Part shown: positions 22,615-32,532 of the stretch, piece after piece
Layout of the letters: each line of letters starts with the position of its first letter
How positions within the stretch are numbered: position 1 is the stretch's first letter
Origin: Rhyacophila brunnea
Lineage: Eukaryota; Arthropoda; Insecta; Trichoptera; Rhyacophilidae
Reading direction: 5' to 3'
Assembly (NCBI GenBank): GCA_022495005.1
Contig: JAGYXB010002028.1
Location: forward strand, 1 to 64,000
Length of the DNA stretch: 64,000 nucleotides
The notes under the pieces: model-generated
What the model was told of the DNA's origin: nothing
The model's input: the letters and a program-made list of their open reading frames with translations, nothing else
The model's database searches: none
Program-made: the position numbers and the translations under genes

Positions 22615-24008
22615 TCTCTATATATATAAAAATCTCGTGTCACGATGTTTGTGGTCGAACTCCTCCGAAATGGCTCGACCGATTTTTATGAATTTTGTTA
22701 TGTATATTTGTTAGGTATGAGAATAGGTCAACAAGTATATTTCATACCGCTAGGTGATTAGGGTATCTCTATCCAGAAATTTTTTTCTTTTATTTTTTGA
22801 AAATTTCTTTTTGTATTTTTTTTATTATTTGGCATCAAAAAATACCTATAACCCCAAATTTTCACCCTCCTACCCCCAGCCTTCCATTTTTTAATCGCGA
22901 TTTTATTATTTTTGTATGAACAAATTTAACCGTCGTTCGTATTTCAAACAGAACGAAATTATTTATGTTGTTGTATGACAGATGGCGCTACGTCCGAGAA
23001 GAATTCAAGAGAAGCGTCGCGTCATTTTGACATTTCATTCGGCATATCACAACGCAGTGCGTGCAAAATTTTGTTCGAGTTATTTTAATTTATCTATTTT
23101 TATGTGCGTGTATTACAGTGCACAATGCCATCAAGACGCAAGGGGGGCCATTTGGGCCGTCGAACGAATAAAGCAACAAACATGCAAAATAGTAGAGCAG
23201 AAATAACAGACGAACAAATCCAACAAGATAACAAAAACGTGCGTGTAAGCATGTCGCAATTGCGTGCATCCCAATCACAAGAGGCACGAGCTGAACGACA
23301 TCAACAACGACAATTGGAACGGAGCCAAGCGCACCGGTTCGTAGTTAACACACGCAGAGCAAATGACCGACAACGCCAACAAGTACATTGAACATTTACA
23401 TCCGCTTCGTTCCTTCGAATCGCATTCGAGTACGAGCCAGATATTGAATATTCCGCTCATCCAAAAGTACTGATTGGTGCTATGGACAAAGAATGTCCCC
23501 ATTGTCATGCGCTCAAATTCAAACATGAGTCGGCCGGGATGTGTTGCGCATCAGGAAAAGTGCAACTACCAGAAATTGAGATACCACCAGAACCATTGAA
23601 CGGCTTGCTCATCGGCACGGTTCCAGATTCAAACCTGTTCCTGAAGTCCATTCGCACATTCAATTCATGCTTCCAAAAGACTTCGTTTGGAGCAACAGAA
23701 ATAGTTCACAATACTGCGGCAAATGGTCAACAATTCCATTCTACGTTCAAAATCAAAGGCCAAGTATACCACAAAGTAGGCTCATTGCTGCCAATGCCAA
23801 ACGAACCACATAAATTTTTACAAATCTACTTCATGGGCGGTGAGAACATCAATCATGTGGATGCACGTTGCGGCTACAATAGCCTCAATTCGCCTAATGC
23901 CAGGCGCATCGTCGGCGAACTGGACGCTCTGTTGAATGAGCACAATGAATTATTGAAATTCACTAAAAATAATTTATATGGCAGAACAACGTTTGCCGGG
24001 TCAGCTAG
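22615..24008 (+). mobile_element. Helitron, internally deleted, with exact termini
   Basis: The element starts TCTCTATATATATAAAAATC and ends CTAG, and is inserted between A (22614) and T (24009), as Helitrons do. Just before the end a hairpin can form from ggcagaac and gtttgcc, followed by gggtcag. The second copy of the host repeat at 55245 lacks the element at exactly this point (ttta then t at 55281-55285), which confirms both ends. It is 1394 bp; autonomous Helitrons are several kilobases, so the Rep and helicase parts are lost. Confidence 0.85.
23125..24006 (+). pseudogene. Helitron N-terminal protein remnant
   Basis: The first frame (23125-23391) begins MPSRRKGGHLGRR and is basic and Gln- and Arg-rich. 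After one frameshift near 23391 the second frame continues with RIAFEYEPDIEYS and VLIGAMDKECPHCHALKF. Then come MCCASGKVQLP, FNSCFQKTSFGA and FKIKGQVYHKVGSLLP. The CPHC...CC zinc-binding pattern and GKV.LP are conserved in the N-terminus of Helitron replicase/helicase proteins. After HNELLKFTKN the frame runs straight into the element's 3' end, so the catalytic Rep and helicase domains are absent. Confidence 0.75.
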
Positions 24009-24404
24009 TATGTTTATAAAAATCGATATTTTTTTTTAAATTAATATTAAAAATATTAATACTATGAATTATTAGTAAAAATCTTTCCGAAGAAAAATTT
24101 AAAACTTAATAAACTAAATGTTAATAATAAATATGACTATAAAATGTATGTTATAATAAGATGGGGACGTAAACAAAATTCACATTTTATAACATTATTC
24201 TTAAATTGTAGGTTTATCTTTGACTTAATATAAAAAAAATCTTTTTAATGTTTTCAGATACATATTTATACAGTTGAAATTGTCAATTATCAAAAAAATG
24301 TCTCAAATTGCAAGCTCCTCTAGGTGCCTCTTTAAAAAGGGCTCAGTAAAGGCTTCAAATTATGGTAAAATATTAATACATACTCACAAATACATATTTT
24401 TTCC

Positions 24405-24740
24405 AGTAATATTGTGGCGAATGGAGATAAACAAATATCTGACTCCTGACTATCACACCAGTCAATTTGTGACTGGACACGGTGGTTTCGCTGACAAGCT
24501 CTTTGAGCTTGGACTTGCAAGCCGTCCGACGGCGACATGTCCATGCGGAGGGAAATACAGGATGCCAACACATCATCTGGGAATGTCTGAGTATGTGCTT
24601 CGAACGAGAGGAAATGCTCAAGTCGGTCCAACCAGCTGTTGGGCCCATCGGCCCATCCGACTTGGTTGCTTTGCTACTAAGGCCAATTATCTTGCTTTAA
24701 AAAAAAATGTGGTGTCTTACTACGGGCGTGAAAATCTCTT
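24405..24740 (+). pseudogene. R1/I-like LINE C-terminal remnant
   Basis: In one frame it reads YHTSQFVTGHGGFADKLFEL then CPCGGKY. After a frameshift, GCQHIIWECLSMCFEREEML and GPIGPSDLV. The order TGHG..., CxCG, H...C, ER is the zinc-binding C-terminal tail of R1/I/jockey-type non-LTR retrotransposons. Only this tail remains and it is frameshifted. Confidence 0.65.
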
Positions 24741-25052
24741 CACATAATTTTTGCTGTCCATATGATTAGCTTCGTTTTTTTGCTGTATACACAACATAAC
24801 TTCATTTTCTTTACGTAATTTCCACGTGCTTTTCTCTTCCTGGCACTTAGCATTAACATAAACTCATTAAACTCAGTCAGAGCTCACTTTGAGCGTAGCA
24901 ACCTACGTCTTGGGCATCTTCTCCCAGGACACTCCCAGTCCAATTGTTTCAGATGCTTCACATCACCAATTGTAGGGCCCCGCGATACACTCGATTACGA
25001 CTGAGTGTGGTGCGGGGCGGGTTTCGGTGGAGGGCGCTTATCTTAAATGTGA

Positions 25053-25113
25053 AAAAGTTTAGTGTGCACTGATTATGTCGAATCTTAACAGACTTCATCC
25101 ACTTTCGCCACTG
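25053..25113. mobile_element. MITE M1 right-end fragment
   Basis: Matches the right terminus of the M1 family (agtgtgcact, tgtcgaatcttaacag, cgccactg). The rest of the copy is missing. Confidence 0.75.
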
Positions 25114-26139
25114 GTATAGGTACTTGGGAAACTTTAAATATTATGATATGCTTTAATAATTGTATGACCGGTGTGAACTATTTTAAATTTTCTGACAAAT
25201 CGTTTGCTTAATCTACGCCGCTGTGATTATATGGATTCGAAATTGATTTTCTACTTTAATTGACGATCGAATAAAACAAATAATTCAGAAACGAAAAGAT
25301 GCCTTAGTGTAATTTCTAAAATATCGAACTTTAAAAGTATACCTACTGCTAAGCAGTTTATTTTCTAGTATTTAGTATTTAAATCTCGGTATCTGGTATT
25401 TAAATCTCGGTTAATTTTAACTAACGTGTAATAGTATAAAATAGAGAAAAGTGCAATCATCAATCCAGATAAAGGGGAATTAGTGTCCATGATAGAGCTT
25501 TATAATTTGTCGAGAACCTGTGCATGATCATTCAATGAATCGTGAGATTATTTTAAAATACAACCCTTCTAACATTGAAAAACCAATAATAAAAGGGGGT
25601 ACACATTTATTATCCGATTGAAAAGTATTTACATTAACAGTTGCTTAATCCCCATACTCCATTTATCAAATTTGTTTGTAACACCAAAGTAATCAATCGA
25701 TCACCATATTCAATCAATATCTATATATCTAAGTAAATTAAATACAATACATATTACGTGATATTTTCTTATATCAATCAAATACTTACTTGGTTACATT
25801 ATTTGAAAGTATGTAAAATGTCAGGACAAGCATGTTAAATGCAGATAGGTATATCAGGATCAATAAAAAATGTATAGATAAAAAGACAACTCACAAAAAA
25901 TTCGCTGTCAAAATATTATCAATATGTTTACTACAAAACATCAATGATATGAAAAAAAACATTGAGAAATAAATAAAATATAATTCAATAAATTTTTGAA
26001 TATTTGGTTTCTCACTAATACAAATTCAAATATATTTATTTACTTTTAATGAACTGAAAGTAATATTTTAGCTTAAATTAACATAGACGAATATTCATAT
26101 GTAGGTATATTCTTTTCCACGAGGCCCAATGACAGTAGT
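25114..26139. other. AT-rich DNA without recognised feature
   Basis: No repeat, RNA or coding feature recognised. Confidence 0.5.
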
Positions 26140-26209
26140 GTAATTAGCAGTGGCGAAGTGTGGAGGTAGGCTGTAGATCTGACATAAATAATGCACACTA
26201 AACTTTGTC

Positions 26210-27511
26210 GGTGACCCTCTAAGCTGCGACAATTACCGAGGCATTACGCTACTCAGTGTTCCGGGAAAGATTTTGGCAAACATCATTTTGATGAGAATAA
26301 GGGACCCAATAATGCACGTCCTCAGGAAAAACCAAGCCGGGTTTCTACCTGGTCGAGCGTGTGCAGACCAAATCCATAACCTTCGATGTCTTCTCCAGCA
26401 GAGCCATGAGCTGAACAGTCCGATGGCTTGCTGCTTTGTGGATTATGAGAAGGCTTTCGACAGTCCGCACCGCCCCTCCCTCTGGATGTTACTGGGAGCA
26501 TACGGGATCCCTCCCAAGATCATTGTCACAATCAAAAGCCTGCACGAGAATGGCGAATACTGTGTCAGAATTGGAGACACTGTCATGGAATGGTTCGGGG
26601 TCACGACCGGAGTCAGACAGGGTTGTGTCCTTGCACCGTTTCTCTTTATCATTCTCTTTGACTTCATACTAAGGAAGTCAATACCACCGGACCGAGGCAT
26701 ACCTGTTACCCCCACAGTGAAGCTATGCGACCTGGAATACGCCGATGATGCTGTCCTATTCGACAACTCAATCGAGGGCATTCAAGAGACAATCGACAGG
26801 TTGTATAACAACTCCTATCGCGTTGGTTTGAAAATCAAAGCGAAGAAAACAAACGTCTTGTGCAATAGCACCTGTCCTGATCCAGATTTCCCTCTGATTA
26901 GCGATGGACAAAACATCGAGAGCGTCGACAGCTTCAAGTACCTGGGGGTACACATCAGTGGAGATAGCATTTTGCAGAAAGAGCTCGCTATCCGAATGGG
27001 AATGGCTGGAGCAATATTCAACTCGATGCGGAATGTCTGGGACTCACGATTGTACTCGGTCAAAACCAAATGCCGCCTATTCGACGCTTGCATTCTGACG
27101 GTGCTGCTTTACGGTAGCGAATCATGGCACCTTACGAAGGCCCAGAGCAACCGTATACTGAGCTTCGAAAACAGATGTTTGCGACGAATACTGGGTGTGC
27201 GGTGGTATGACTTTAGGAGCAACAAGGAGATAAGAGATCGCACCAAGCAGCCTCTCATCATGCTGAAAGTGAAGAGGCGACGTTGGACCTGGCTCGGCCA
27301 CGTGCTGCGGATGCCAGAAGAGAACTCCAACCTGGCTTGCCTGATCTTCAAGCCGACCGGATTCCGGCGCCCTGGAAGGCCGCTAAATACAATCTACAGA
27401 GTGTATACGGCGGAGCTACGGGATGCTGGTTTGACCTTGAACGAAGCAAGAAGACTGGCGAGTGACAGGGATTCTTGGAGGCGCCGCGTGGTGTCCATAT
27501 GCTCCAGCTAA
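26210..27511 (+). CDS. RTE reverse transcriptase, 5'-truncated but open
   Basis: An uninterrupted frame starts at the insertion boundary with GDPLSCDNYRGITLLSVPGK and has no native start codon. Reverse transcriptase signatures follow in order: FVDYEKAFD (motif A), GVRQGCVLAPFLF (motif B), YADDAVLF (motif C, catalytic Asp pair), then YLGVHISGD, LLYGSESWHLTK and RRRWTWLGHVLRM near the C-terminus, ending RDSWRRRVVSICSS. This layout is that of RTE-clade non-LTR retrotransposons. The absence of stops over 433 codons suggests a young insertion. It lacks the endonuclease and cannot mobilise by itself. Degraded relatives are at 14421, 38048 and 50159. Confidence 0.85.
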   Translation, partial: GDPLSCDNYRGITLLSVPGKILANIILMRIRDPIMHVLRKNQAGFLPGRACADQIHNLRCLLQQSHELNSPMACCFVDYEKAFDSPHRPSLWMLLGAYGIPPKIIVTIKSLHENGEYCVRIGDTVMEWFGVTTGVRQGCVLAPFLFIILFDFILRKSIPPDRGIPVTPTVKLCDLEYADDAVLFDNSIEGIQETIDRLYNNSYRVGLKIKAKKTNVLCNSTCPDPDFPLISDGQNIESVDSFKYLGVHISGDSILQKELAIRMGMAGAIFNSMRNVWDSRLYSVKTKCRLFDACILTVLLYGSESWHLTKAQSNRILSFENRCLRRILGVRWYDFRSNKEIRDRTKQPLIMLKVKRRRWTWLGHVLRMPEENSNLACLIFKPTGFRRPGRPLNTIYRVYTAELRDAGLTLNEARRLASDRDSWRRRVVSICSS

Positions 27512-27545
27512 GGGGCGGATATGGCCAAAGAAGAAGAAGAAGAAG
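26210..27545 (+). mobile_element. RTE LINE insertion (RTE1), 5'-truncated, with 10-base TSD
   Basis: The insertion is flanked by a perfect duplication aaactttgtc (26200-26209 and 27546-27555) that is single in other M1 copies. It ends about 20 bases after the stop codon with ggatatggccaaag and a run of AAG units. A very short 3' untranslated region with a trinucleotide tail is characteristic of RTE-clade elements. The endonuclease and the N-terminal palm are missing because of 5' truncation. Confidence 0.9.
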
Positions 27546-27578
27546 AAACTTTGTCAGGTAAACGTATATGTTTTCTTA

Positions 27579-27774
27579 ACCATTTCTTTTATTCAACGAA
27601 TAATTCACAAGATTTAAGAATATACCATTCTAATTATTGAACATAAGTACATAATTCTGAAAACACTCATGAGAAAATATGGCCAATAGAAAAAATCTTT
27701 TTCGAAAAAAGTAAGATACCCTGTAGTAATCGAACCTGTGCCTCTACAGGGCGCGATACCCAAGAGAGCCTAAC
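27579..27774 (-). mobile_element. SINE-B copy, tRNA-derived
   Basis: On the minus strand it begins with a tRNA-like head (ggctctcttgggtatcg, B-box-like aggttcgattac), then a body with tgttttcagaattatgt, and ends ttattcgttgaataaaag. The same order is seen at 52401-52612. It lies inside MITE M1 copy a. Confidence 0.6.
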
Positions 27775-28302
27775 TGAGACTACAATGTGTAGATAGTTTT
27801 TGTTAGTTTTTAAAATTCAATTAAACCCTGCCCAATCTAAGCCAAAGTAGATAGGTAATAATAGTAAAAAAATGATCGTTTAAATATTGTATTGGTATAA
27901 TAGTATTTTTTATCGATTGTGGTTTGGGTAAGGATGGGCTTAACGAATTTTGAAAAACTAATCCACACCATCTGTGACATATATTCTTAATTCAACTAAA
28001 ACAAATAAGTGTGACTGAGAAAGTGTGTACATTTTTTTTCGGGTCGCCTAAAGCATACCTAAACTATTATGGTTTGGTTTAGGCAGGGTTTAATTGAATT
28101 TTAAAAACTAACCAGCATCACCTGCAAATTTTCTTCTTAGTTCAATGAAAACAAATAAGTAAGACTGACTGGCTGGTGTGCACTATTTATGTCGAATCTT
28201 AACAGCCTAACTCCACCCCTTGCCACTGGTAATAGTAATAAAATTCAAACAGCCATAAACACCTATACTATGAGAAAATCGTATAAATATATTGTAACCT
28301 CA

Positions 28303-28372
28303 CAGGTAATCTAACCCGGAGTCTCCTGGTGAAAGTCCAGCGCCATACGCACTGGACTATGAGGGCCAACGA
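28303..28372 (-). repeat. tRNA-like sequence, SINE head or tRNA pseudogene
   Basis: On the minus strand, ggccctcatagtccagtgcg resembles an A-box region and ccgggttagattacc a decayed B-box. The stems do not fold cleanly, so it is not a working tRNA. Confidence 0.4.
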
Positions 28373-28501
28373 TATTGATAATATTGCATTGTCCGTTTGA
28401 GTTATTACAAGTACTGCTTGATACTGTCATACAATTATTAACATTTGTTCGATTAGCAATATCTGTGTAATATTATATAATACGAGGGTTGTCCAAGAAT
28501 T

Positions 28502-28718
28502 CCGACCATGTCCGATCCTAATAAGATCATATTATGGGCCTGTTTGTATGAATATGTTTACGAGAAATGGATATCAGCCTCTTGCTCAACCTATTAGGTC
28601 CATACTCTGACTCATACATAAATTGAAAATCAATATGTGTACTTGTCAGACTTAGGATTCGAGCCTGGGACCCACGACACTATAGACCGATGCTTAAGCC
28701 GCACCGCCATCTTGGGAT
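28502..28718 (-). mobile_element. SINE-A copy inside mariner
   Basis: A perfect 9-base TSD ccaagaatt (28493-28501, 28719-28727) surrounds it. On the minus strand it starts ggtgcggcttaagcatcgg, has a B-box-like tcccaggctcgaatccta and ends gatcggacatggtcgga. Sister copies are at 30792-31020 and 45272-45520. Confidence 0.85.
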
Positions 28719-28929
28719 CCAAGAATTAAAAACCTTTATTCATTTTTGGCGACGCGGATGTTATTTCTAAAAGATAGCACTGGCGTGTAGCGTAGACTTC
28801 CGTCTCCAGAACGAGTGGTGAGCCGACTCGGTAGCTGCTTCAGCATGACCTTTGCGTCCGTTTGAGATGGACACTCCGCAGTCGAATCCCGCCGCCTGCG
28901 AGGTGCGTTAAATCATTTGGTTTCTCAAC

Positions 28930-29528
28930 CAGGAGGAAATCCATCGTCGTCTCACATCCAATTATGGTAATATGATGAACCAGCGAAATGTCAGGAAGTG
29001 GTGTACTGAGTTTTCGAGTGGTAGAACGACTATTCATGATGAGGAGGGGAGAGAAAGGAAGTCCTCAATTGGTAACGTTTTGTTGAAGAAAATCAATGAT
29101 AATGTTCGCCGTCAGATAGTCTGTGAACTCGCAATTTTGATCCCAGATGTCAGTAAGTCTACCATACAAACGATTTTGAGGGGAAAATTGGTCTATGCAA
29201 AGGTGTGCTCGTTGGGTGCCCAAAATTCTGACGGAAGCTCACATACAAAATCGTGTGAAAAGCGCTTAGGTCTTTTTAAAGCTTTTGGACTCATTCAAAT
29301 GCGATGTCCTCTGTCATCCTACTCATAACCCTGACCTGGCGCCAAGCTATTTCCTTCTATTTCTTCAACCGAAGTAATATTTGGCCGGAAAACGACCGAC
29401 GAGGATGTGGTGGAAGAGAATACATTTTTGAGGTCGCCGGGGTCGGAATTCTACTAGGGAATCGAGAACCTAGTGCCACGGCTCACCGAGTGCATTGATC
29501 GTAACGGGAACTACCTCAAAAAATAGTA
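28930..29528 (+). pseudogene. Mariner transposase, internally deleted
   Basis: The frame gives EEIHRRLTSNYGNMMNQRNV and RKWCTEFSSGRTTIHDEEG, then VSKSTIQTIL and YAKVCS, matching the paired helix-turn-helix DNA-binding half of mariner transposases. After about 110 residues it jumps, with frameshifts, to HPTHNPDLAPSYFL (the segment holding the third catalytic Asp) and ends GIENLVPRLTECIDRNGNYL. The middle with the first two catalytic Asp residues is gone, so it is inactive. Confidence 0.8.
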
Positions 29529-29639
29529 TGGATATGTACCTAAAATTTTCCTGATTTTTAAAATAAAAAAGGTCTTTAATTTCTGGACAACCCTCGTATG
29601 TCGCTTTTACAAGAGAAAACTTGTATCACTTGACTATTA

Positions 29640-29990
29640 TTTATGTATAGCTGAACAACTGTACCAACAAGATTAGTGCAGCTTCGTTCCAGAAGATATG
29701 TATAGATATATATATGTATATACTTATATATATTTTTTTTGTTACTTTTTTGTAGAGATATAATTTAATTATTCATTATTATTCCTCATTTTCCTTATGT
29801 AATTTCTTGATTATTTATGTTATTATTACTCTATCTTGTTAGGCTTAACCATATTATAATGTATACATGGAAACTTTGCTGGTTGCAATAACTTTTCATT
29901 ATTATATTTTAATTTTTTGTAATCAATATGTAACTATTTGTCTCCTTAATAAATAAAATTTAAAAAATAATAATAAAAATCACCATCCTC
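29640..29990 (+). repeat. AT-rich stretch, possible LINE 3' untranslated region
   Basis: Contains TA-rich simple sequence (29695-29735) and ends tctccttaataaataaaatt then A-rich DNA, like a retroposon 3' end with a polyadenylation signal. No coding tail is seen upstream, so this is weak. Confidence 0.25.
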
Positions 29991-30014
29991 ACTAATGATG
30001 CATTCAGCGCACAT

Positions 30015-30240
30015 CTATTCTATACACCATACTGCTATCGGCAGCTATCGAGGGTAGTTTTTCATATTTTTAGAAGTATTAGCACTTATTGTAACAATTT
30101 AGGTAGTTGGAATTGTTACGAGAAGTGCTATGTTTTAACGGCACCTCTCTTGGCTGTGCTAAATTTTAGAGCGAGATATATAGTTTTAACTGTTTAGACT
30201 CATTGTAACAATTATAATACTTCAATACAAACATATTATG
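30015..30240. repeat. Degenerate relative of the 304 bp palindrome
   Basis: Shares gggtagtttttcatat, tattagcacttattgtaaca and gtgctatgttttaac with the foldback element at 5990, and its first part with 53975-54070. It is too mutated to fold fully. A (GATTT)n run follows at 30255-30277. Confidence 0.5.
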
Positions 30241-30791
30241 ATAAACTTTTGAAAGATTTGATTTGATTTGATTTGATTATAACTTGAAGAGGACATAATT
30301 ACGCTGCAAATTGATATTTACACCATGCTGCCGGAAAGCATGGGCAATAGATGAAAACTTTCGGCAATGTAAACTACTATTTTTGTAGTTTGGGAATCTA
30401 TTAACGGCAAGACAATTGCCGTATCATGGAAATATTTACCAGCAGATAAGTATTCAAATCTATTGAAATGTGTTGAAAATTTGTACGCCTGTTTTGGTAC
30501 GACATTCTTATACGAATTAGCGTTTTCGCAAATGAAAATTATAAAATCGAAGTACAAAACATATTTAACGGACGACCATTTTAAATCATGTGTGTGAAAT
30601 GATTTTAGTAATTACACCCACAATTGTACAAAAATTGTGGATAAGTAAATCAAGCTCTGCAGTATCCGAAAGCTCAAAATAAAATGTATGTACATATTCA
30701 AAATAACGTACGTTTTATTTAATCTTCTTAGTATGATTCAATTTTGGTTTAAAAATATATCTATTATATACTATACTTATATATATAATTC

Positions 30792-31020
30792 TTTCGACCA
30801 TGTCCGATCCTAAAAAGATCATATTATGGGACTCCTCAGAGTGGAGGTTTGTTTTAACAGATTTTTGTTTTTACGAGAAATAGATGTCAGCCACTTGCTC
30901 AACCTATTAGGTTCATATTTTGACTCATGCACAAATTGAAAAACAATATGAAGGTATACTTGCTAGACCCAGGATTCCAACCTGGGACCCACGACGCTAT
31001 AATCCGACGCTTAAGCCACT
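30792..31020 (-). mobile_element. SINE-A copy
   Basis: Matches the SINE at 28502 from ttcgaccatgtccgatccta to ccgacgcttaagcc. On the minus strand the head holds cccaggttggaatcctgggt (B-box region). About 229 bp. No clear TSD found. Confidence 0.75.
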
Positions 31021-31833
31021 AAAAGGTAGATCATGGAGGATTTTTGTTCTCCAAAGTAGATCTTATGTAAAAATTAGTTGACACCCCTTATATATATGAT
31101 GAGAAAAACGTTACGTATCGTTTAGTAACGAGTTTTTAAGTCTACCTTTAGATAACTCACCGAAACTTGTGACAGCGAGTGAACAGTCAATAAATATTTT
31201 CAAACATTTGTAAGCTAGGTATTGCCTAACCCCAAATATCTGAAATCTGTCATCTGAAATTCTCACAATTAGTTGAGATTATTTTCTTAAATTATTTACT
31301 TTTCAGTAACAGTAATCGTGTTTTATTGAAAGGTCATGTATCTGTCGTTTGGTGTAATAAACACATGTTTTCATAAACTAACCTCCTGTTTGCCGTCATA
31401 CATATACCTACCTTGCAGAGCAAAACAAACACAAATAGGACAGGCAATAACGTTAGTTATACAGTCTCTGCAAAAGATTTAGCCTCGGTAGCTTTTTTTA
31501 AAACTATTTTTACTTGACATTCGAATTATTATTTATAAATGTAGATCATTTTTAACGTGTGACAAAATAAACAGCTATGAAAAATATTTTGTTGAAAAAC
31601 CCCTCTTATTCACATTATAAGTACCTACTCAAATGACTGTCAATAGATTATCATTTTCTCAAATCATTTTTTCCCCTTATTTAAACGTATAAAAATTTAT
31701 TAATTTTTAAAAATAATGAACGAAAATTTAAGACGTTCACAGCGTCAAAAAGTATAAAAAACAAAGAAATAAGAAATAAAAAAACAGTAGAAAAAGTAAA
31801 TAATTATAATTATAATTTAAAAAAATTATAAAG
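31021..31833. other. AT-rich DNA without recognised feature
   Basis: No repeat, RNA or coding feature recognised. Confidence 0.5.
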
Positions 31834-31835
31834 TA

Positions 31836-31989
31836 CTGTCCAACAAGAAGATTTAGGCACAAGCTGCAAGGCGCTGTCGTCGACTAAATGGGAGGAGCGT
31901 GTTAGTTTAAAATGGAAGTGCGGTTGAAAATTGGAGGAGCTTGTTAGTTTACAGTTTTAACACGTAGAAAAGAAGATGTTGTTCGACAG
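31836..31989. mobile_element. 154 bp TA-flanked MITE, copy 1
   Basis: Ends CTGTCCAACAAGAAGAT and, inverted, ATGTTGTTCGACAG are flanked by TA. The interior (aggcgctgtcgtcgactaaa type text, agttttaacacgtag) matches a copy at 32380-32532. Fits a Tc1/mariner-type MITE. Confidence 0.7.
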
Positions 31990-31994
31990 TAGAT

Positions 31995-32132
31995 ACAAGG
32001 AAGTACACCGAATGAGTCAAGTAGACCCTATTGAATTTATAAAACAACGCCCACCTAATTATTAGGGACACACAGGTCTATACTACCAAGAATGACAGAG
32101 TTCTCATGTATACCGCGTATAAGTAAGTATTA
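31995..32132 (-). mobile_element. LINE 3' fragment
   Basis: Matches the minus-strand LINE end at 39410-39690 with deletions (aagtacaccgaatgagtc, tataaaacaacgcccacct, ataccgcgtataagt). Confidence 0.5.
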
Positions 32133-32144
32133 GCTTAGCGCAGT

Positions 32145-32360
32145 GATGTCGAACCTTTTTATGTACGCGTGCCAAAATTTCCCAAATATTATTTTTCAAC
32201 TGTCTGACGTGCCGAGCAGTTTTTCATGAGGAAAAAATAGTTTTTAAAAATGCTATTTATGTTCTAGATACCACTCACAGATCATAGCACACGTATTTAT
32301 AGCTTTATCACTTTTTTCAATTACGCTATACATTTCGGTCCACCAATTTTGAAACTGTCT
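32145..32360. mobile_element. hAT-like terminus, single end
   Basis: Begins CAGTGATGTCGAACCTTTTT followed by acgcgtgccaaaa, typical of hAT ends in animals. No matching right end was found nearby, so it is a truncated copy. Confidence 0.35.
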
Positions 32361-32379
32361 GACAGAATTACTACTACTA

Positions 32380-32532
32380 CTCTTCTGCTACATCTTCTTG
32401 GCTACGCTTCTAGGCGCTGTTGTCTACTAAATGCGAGGAGCTTGCTAGTTTATAATGGAATTTCGGTTAAAAATTTGCGGAACATGTTAGTTCACAGTTT
32501 TAACACGTAGCCAAGAAGATGTTGCTGATGAG
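32380..32532. mobile_element. TA-flanked MITE, copy 2
   Basis: Left ctcttctgctacatcttctt and right aagaagatgttgctgatgag are inverted and flanked by TA. Interior matches the copy at 31836 (ggcgctgttgtctactaaat, agttttaacacgtag). Confidence 0.75.

Larger units (their letters stand above)
22571..24320 (+). repeat. Dispersed repeat R-B, copy 1, split by a Helitron
   Basis: The left piece (22571-22614) and right piece (24009-24320) together match 55245-55880: aaaaagaatttcaagttata on the left; tttataaaaat, aggtttatctttgacttaat, cagttgaaattgtcaatta on the right. The Helitron lies between. The repeat's class is unknown; no frame is preserved. Confidence 0.75.
26148..28228. mobile_element. MITE M1, copy a, carrying an RTE and a SINE
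   Basis: The left end CAGTGGCGAAGTGTGGAGG and the right end ccaccccttgccactg are inverted. Flanks gtaattag and gtaatagt look like a mutated hAT-type 8-base TSD. M1 sequence runs 26148-26209, 27546-27578 and 27775-28228, and is interrupted by an RTE LINE and a SINE-B. Without these it is about 550 bp. Other copies lie at 44750, 52785 and 56377, with fragments at 25053, 45557, 47262, 48880 and 52280. Confidence 0.8.
28483..29596 (+). mobile_element. Mariner transposon, deleted and SINE-interrupted
   Basis: Ends CGAGGGTTGTCCA and the inverse TGGACAACCCTCG (allowing one change) are flanked by TA on both sides (28481-28482 and 29597-29598), the mariner target duplication. A SINE-A copy sits 19 bases inside the left end. 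The transposase gene is internally deleted. A complete mariner is about 1.3 kb without insertions; this one has about 890 bp of its own. Confidence 0.85.

Noticed and set aside
26436..27351. Several frames overlapping the RTE on other frames and the opposite strand
   Set aside because: Shadows of the reverse transcriptase frame.
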